Assembly (NCBI RefSeq): GCF_900765565.1 | Contig: NZ_CAAFRZ010000196.1 | Location: 1 to 10,243 of the forward strand | DNA length: 10,243 bases | Direction: 5' to 3' | Source of the DNA: an uncultured Dialister sp. | Lineage (GTDB): Bacteria; Bacillota; Negativicutes; Veillonellales; Dialisteraceae | Part shown: piece after piece, positions 7,096-10,243 of the stretch | Layout: each line of letters opens with the position of its first letter | Numbering within the stretch: position 1 is the stretch's first letter | Program-made: the position numbers and the translations under genes | The notes under the pieces: generated by a model | Told to the model about the DNA's origin: nothing | The model's database searches: none | The model's input: the letters and a program-made list of their open reading frames with translations, nothing else

Positions 7096-8176
7096 TATCG
7101 TCATCTCCGGGTATTATGGGTTCAATAATGCCGGTGATGAAGCCATGCTGACGGCTATCCTCCAGGCCCTTCGGAAAACATTCGATGATCCCGAGATCAC
7201 CGTGATTTCCGGAAATCCCGGGGCCACGGCCAGGGCATTCGGCGTTCGGGCGGTGCCCCGATTTTCCATTTCTTCCATTCTGTCCGCCCTTTTTCATTCG
7301 GACCTTCTCATCAGCGGCGGCGGCAGCCTCCTGCAGGATGTGACGAGCTGGAAGAGTATGATTTATTACCTCACCATCATTACGATAGGTGTGTTTTTCA
7401 GGAAGCAGGTCTTCCTTTATTCCCAGGGCATCGGTCCTGTACGGTACCGGGCCATCCGCATCATCCTGAAGCATGTGCTGAACCATGTGGATGCCATCAC
7501 CGTGCGGGATAAGGAATCCAAGGGGTTCCTCCAGCGGCTGGGGGTGAAGAGAAAGATTTATACCACCGCCGATGCGGTGCTTTCCCTTTCACCGGCGGAC
7601 CTGTCCCTTGGGAAGAAAATTCTTCAGAAATACCATGTGCCGGAGGACCGCAAAAAGGTGGGCATCGCTATCCGCTACTGGGATGGCGCCGGCAGCTGGA
7701 TGGAAAAACTGAAGAACTGCGTGGAAAAGCTGGGAAAAGCAGGCTATTCCATTGTTTTCATTCCCATGCAGCACCCGGAAGACGTGAAGGCGGCTGAGTC
7801 CATCGGTGCCCTGGGGGACCATGTGTATATCCTCCCCGACGATTATTCCATCGATCAACTGATGTCCCTTATCGGAAACATGGACGGCCTTCTGGGTATG
7901 CGCCTCCATGCCCTCATTTTTGCCTCCCTCATGCATGTACCGTTTCTCGGGATTTCCTATGACCCGAAGATTGATAATTTTCTGGCCCTCATCGACCGGA
8001 AACCGGCCTGTTCCGTCTCCCACATGGATGGGGATAAGTTGTATAATGATACGTGTAACCTTCTTTCCACTCCCTCTGACCGGGAGACCTGGGAAAAGGT
8101 AGATGCATTAAGAGAACAGGCATTGCAGAATGTGGAGATTTTGAAAAGTCTTGTAAAGCAGAAGGAGGAAAACTGA
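7082..8176 (+). CDS. csaB: Polysaccharide pyruvyl transferase CsaB
   Basis: CsaB-family enzymes move pyruvate from phosphoenolpyruvate onto a sugar of a cell-wall polymer, forming the ketal that SLH-domain surface proteins bind in Bacillus. The 364-residue length fits. Motifs seen: GYYGFNNAGDEAML (10-23), SGGGSLLQD (78-86), YSQGIGPVR (113-121), GMRLHALIFA (272-281, with the conserved Arg and His) and SYDPKI (292-297). There is no signal peptide, as expected for a cytoplasmic enzyme using a lipid-linked acceptor. The start ATG at 7082 lies inside the end of the DUF5693 gene, with GGAG (7072-7075) 6 nt before it. Its stop TGA overlaps the next start as TGATG. In diderm Negativicutes the known SLH ligand is polyamine-modified peptidoglycan, so the acceptor here is uncertain. 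Confidence 0.9.
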   Translation: MAKYNIVISGYYGFNNAGDEAMLTAILQALRKTFDDPEITVISGNPGATARAFGVRAVPRFSISSILSALFHSDLLISGGGSLLQDVTSWKSMIYYLTIITIGVFFRKQVFLYSQGIGPVRYRAIRIILKHVLNHVDAITVRDKESKGFLQRLGVKRKIYTTADAVLSLSPADLSLGKKILQKYHVPEDRKKVGIAIRYWDGAGSWMEKLKNCVEKLGKAGYSIVFIPMQHPEDVKAAESIGALGDHVYILPDDYSIDQLMSLIGNMDGLLGMRLHALIFASLMHVPFLGISYDPKIDNFLALIDRKPACSVSHMDGDKLYNDTCNLLSTPSDRETWEKVDALREQALQNVEILKSLVKQKEEN

Positions 8177-9012
8177 TGAGTCACCTTTCCAATGAAGAAA
8201 TCGCTTCTCTTAAGGAGAAAGCCAAACAGGTGCGCATTGATATCCTGAAAATGATTACGAAGGCCAATTCCGGCCATACTGGCGGTTCCCTGTCGGTGGC
8301 GGACCTTCTGACGCTCCTTTATTTCAGGGAAATGAACGTGGATCCCAAGGATCCCCATAAGGCTGACCGGGATCGGCTTGTACTGTCCAAGGGCCATGCG
8401 GCTCCTGCCATGTATGCGTGCCTGGCAGAAAAGGGTTATTTCCCCATGGAAGAACTGAACCACCTGCGCCAGGCGGGCCACATGCTCCAGGGGCACCCGG
8501 ACATGAAACACACCCCCGGCGTGGATATGACCACCGGCTCGCTGGGACAGGGCATCAGCGCTGCCTGCGGCATGGCCCTGGCTTCGAAAATTGACAATGC
8601 CTCCTGGCGGGTGTATGCCGTCCTGGGGGATGGGGAACTGGAAGAAGGCCAGGTCTGGGAAGCAGCCATGTACGCGGCCCACTACAAACTGGACCATTTG
8701 ACTGCCTTCGTGGACAACAACGGCCTCCAGATCGACGGACCCATTACGGAAGTTATGTCTTCCCTGCCGATTGGTGAAAAATTCAAAGCTTTCGGCTGGC
8801 ACGTACTCGAAGTGAACGGACACGATTTTGCTGCCCTCCACGATGCCATCGAAGAAGCAAAGACTGTCAAAGGACAGCCCACCATGATCGTCATGAAGAC
8901 GGTGAAAGGCAAGGGCGTCCCGGAAATCGAAAACAAAGTGGGCTGGCACGGCAAGGCTCCTACGGAAGAAGAATGTGAACGTTTCATTAAAGCAGTAGAG
9001 GAGGCACAGTGA
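8176..9012 (+). CDS. Transketolase, N-terminal (thiamine diphosphate-binding) subunit
   Basis: This 278-residue protein is the N-terminal half of transketolase, which moves two-carbon units between sugar phosphates in the non-oxidative pentose phosphate pathway. It carries the diphosphate-binding domain: NSGHTGGSLS (31-40), LSKGHAAPAMY (70-80), GHPDMKHTPGV (106-116), TTGSLGQGIS (119-128) and the metal and cofactor motif GDGELEEGQVWEA (151-163) ending at DNNGLQ (180-185). The C-terminal half is encoded next door, so the enzyme would be a two-subunit transketolase, as in many Firmicutes and archaea. The ATG at 8176 shares its A with the csaB stop. AAGGAGG (8162-8168) lies 7 nt upstream. It cannot act alone because the catalytic pyrimidine-binding domain is missing. 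Confidence 0.95.
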   Translation: MSHLSNEEIASLKEKAKQVRIDILKMITKANSGHTGGSLSVADLLTLLYFREMNVDPKDPHKADRDRLVLSKGHAAPAMYACLAEKGYFPMEELNHLRQAGHMLQGHPDMKHTPGVDMTTGSLGQGISAACGMALASKIDNASWRVYAVLGDGELEEGQVWEAAMYAAHYKLDHLTAFVDNNGLQIDGPITEVMSSLPIGEKFKAFGWHVLEVNGHDFAALHDAIEEAKTVKGQPTMIVMKTVKGKGVPEIENKVGWHGKAPTEEECERFIKAVEEAQ

Positions 9013-9947
9013 TGGGTAAGGCAACACGTGATGCATATGGGGAAGCGCTGAAAGAACTGGGCGCTGTAAATCCGGATATTGTGGTGCTGGACGCAGACCT
9101 TTCTGCCTCCACGAAGACCCAGGTCTTCGCCAAGGCCTACCCGGACCGTTTCTTTGATACGGGGATTGCCGAAGCCAATATGATGGGCGTAGCGGCAGGG
9201 CTGGCAGCAGCTGGGAAGATTCCCTTTGCCTCTACCTTCGCCGTATTCGGCGCCGGCCGGGCTTATGAACAGATCCGCAATTCCATCTGCTACCCGAAAC
9301 TGAACGTGAAGGTAGCCGTTACCCATGCGGGCCTCACCGTAGGGGAAGACGGAGCTACCCACCAGATGCTGGAAGACATTACCCTCATGCGGGCACTTCC
9401 GAACATGACGGTTATCGTTCCTGCAGACGCAGCTGAAACAAAGGCTGCCGTAAAATGGGCCGCTTCCTATTACGGCCCCGTGTACATCCGCATGGGCCGG
9501 GCCAAAGTGGATGATATCATGCCGGAAGACTATACCTTCCAGCCCGGGAAGAGCTATGAAGTGTGCGCAGGCAGCGATGTAACCATCATTGCCTGCGGCA
9601 TTATGGTGGCCAAGGCCAAAGAAGCCCATGATGCCCTTCTCAAGAAAGGTATTTCCGCGCGGGTCATCAACATGGCCTCCATTAAACCGATTGACGAAGA
9701 AGCGATTATCAAAGCATCTAAAGAAACCGGTGCCATTGTGACCTGTGAAGAACACACAGTAAAAGGCGGCCTCGGCGGCGCTGTGGCAGAAGTACTCGCC
9801 CTGAACGCTCCGTGCCCCATGGCCATGGTAGGCACAGAAGACACCTTCGGCCAGTCCGGTAAGGCCGATGAACTGCTGAAAGTCTATGGCCTCACAGCAG
9901 AACATATCGCCGAAGAAGCGGAGAAGCTGGTTCAGAAAAAGAATTGA
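9012..9947 (+). CDS. Transketolase, C-terminal (pyrimidine-binding) subunit
   Basis: At 311 residues this is the partner of the preceding gene, holding the pyrimidine-binding domain and the C-terminal domain. Visible motifs are DTGIAEANMMG (49-59), whose Glu54 is the expected cofactor-activating residue, TFAVFGAGRAYEQIR (75-89) and THAGLTVGEDGATHQMLEDI (104-123). The C-terminal domain begins near 176. The ATG at 9012 is preferred: it overlaps the previous stop as TGATG and has GAGGAGG (8998-9004) 7 nt upstream. The in-frame GTG at 9009 would leave only 4 nt. The gene is related to deoxyxylulose-phosphate synthase, but the separate N-terminal half with transketolase motifs argues against that. 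The stop TGA (9945-9947) is followed in frame by another at 9951-9953. No U-run terminator follows. Confidence 0.94.
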   Translation: MGKATRDAYGEALKELGAVNPDIVVLDADLSASTKTQVFAKAYPDRFFDTGIAEANMMGVAAGLAAAGKIPFASTFAVFGAGRAYEQIRNSICYPKLNVKVAVTHAGLTVGEDGATHQMLEDITLMRALPNMTVIVPADAAETKAAVKWAASYYGPVYIRMGRAKVDDIMPEDYTFQPGKSYEVCAGSDVTIIACGIMVAKAKEAHDALLKKGISARVINMASIKPIDEEAIIKASKETGAIVTCEEHTVKGGLGGAVAEVLALNAPCPMAMVGTEDTFGQSGKADELLKVYGLTAEHIAEEAEKLVQKKN

Positions 9948-9994
9948 GATTGAGTTTTGAGAATTGAGGCCCCGCGCTGCGCCGTTGGAAAGTG

Positions 9995-10020
9995 GCTAGT
10001 AGCTAGTAGCTAGTGGCTAG
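9995..10020. repeat. CTAG-rich tandem repeat after the transketolase genes (GCTAGTA units)
   Basis: Units GCTAGTA (9995-10001), GCTAGTA (10002-10008), GCTAGTG (10009-10015) and GCTAG (10016-10020) form a 7-bp tandem array with four CTAG sites. It precedes the triple-hairpin repeat by 5 nt, as the CTAGAT array at 3445-3469 does by 3 nt. The unit differs (7 bp here, 6 bp there), so the arrays probably expanded separately from a shared ACTAGTAGCTAG-like seed. Confidence 0.7.
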
Positions 10021-10025
10021 GTGAT

Positions 10026-10109
10026 CAGCGGCTGCGCCGCATCCATCCTGCGGCTTTGCCGCGCCCCTTCTCTAAGGGGCTGCATGGGTACGGGATAGCT
10101 CATTTGGAA
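10026..10109 (+). repeat. 84-bp triple-hairpin intergenic repeat, copy B
   Basis: This is the second copy of the element at 3473-3556, in the same orientation, 78 nt after the last operon gene. The first two hairpins are identical to copy A. In the third, GCCCCTT (10063-10069) pairs with AAGGGGC (10074-10080). Compared with copy A, a G-C pair has become C-G by two changes (10064 and 10079), and a third change falls in the loop. The pairing is therefore kept although the sequence changed. Confidence 0.85.
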
Positions 10110-10171
10110 CGTTAAAACTTCTAGCGAGGCTTCCGGACAGCAAGTGCCCCCTTGGAGATGGAAGTGCTTCG

Positions 10172-10227
10172 GCCGGGCTCTAAGGTGCTCGCTTAATGTG
10201 CAGGCTATGCTCGCTGATGAGCCCGGC
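10172..10227. repeat. Inverted repeat near the window end
   Basis: GCCGGGCTC (10172-10180) and GAGCCCGGC (10219-10227) are perfect 9-bp inverted repeats enclosing 38 nt. The loop contains the near-duplicate GTGCTCGC (10186-10192 region) and ATGCTCGC (10207-10214 region). A competing small hairpin, GCTC/GAGC, is also possible. The region is non-coding and continues beyond the window. It may be a further module of the intergenic mosaic or the start of an RNA gene; I cannot name it. Confidence 0.5.
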
Positions 10228-10243
10228 TTGGGCATCCTCTGCA

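Noticed and set aside
4912..7104. 730-codon open frame on the - strand opposite the DUF5693 gene
   Set aside because: It is very rich in His, Gln and Glu, low-complexity in character, has no homology I recognise and lies exactly opposite a convincing membrane-protein gene.
9009..9011. GTG as the start of the transketolase C-terminal subunit
   Set aside because: It is only 4 nt from the GAGGAGG site, whereas the next codon, ATG at 9012, has 7 nt and matches the TGATG junction used at csaB.

Overview
The window is an ordinary bacterial chromosome segment. It carries housekeeping genes, all on the + strand, separated by unusually repeat-rich intergenic DNA. Gene order (hpf, secA, prfB, then a DUF5693 membrane protein, csaB and a split transketolase), strong AAGGAGG-type ribosome binding sites and fairly GC-rich coding DNA point to the Firmicutes. 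The prfB-DUF5693-csaB arrangement suggests the diderm class Negativicutes, perhaps an Acidaminococcus relative. That placement is inferred from gene content and style, not from a marker comparison.

Layout. Positions 1-277 hold the end of an intergenic repeat mosaic and the hpf promoter. hpf (278-817) encodes the long ribosome-hibernation factor and ends in a clear intrinsic terminator. The tail of that terminator overlaps the -35 box of the secA promoter. secA (960-3437) encodes the Sec translocase motor. A 490-bp gap (3438-3927) holds four repeat modules and a promoter. prfB (3928-5044) follows, with a +1 programmed frameshift at 3994-4000, so the true protein starts in a 23-codon leader in another frame. 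It is followed almost without gaps by the DUF5693 gene (5062-7095), csaB (7082-8176) and the two transketolase half-genes (8176-9012, 9012-9947). Junctions of 17 nt, a 14-nt overlap, a 1-nt overlap and a 1-nt overlap, each with a good ribosome binding site and no internal terminator, make these five genes one probable operon. Positions 9948-10243 return to the repeat mosaic.

How the genes work together. hpf, secA and prfB serve translation and protein export and are often neighbours in Firmicutes. The DUF5693 protein and CsaB are probably an envelope pair, CsaB adding ketal-pyruvate to a cell-wall glycan. Transketolase supplies pentose phosphates and erythrose-4-phosphate.

The least explained content is between the genes. 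An 84-bp triple-hairpin repeat occurs after secA and after the transketolase genes, with one compensatory base-pair change. A 101-bp four-hairpin cloverleaf-like element lies at 3625-3725. A TACGCCG-hairpin plus CTCGAT-hexamer module sits upstream of both the hpf and prfB promoters. No new protein system (defence, mobile element, CRISPR) was found.
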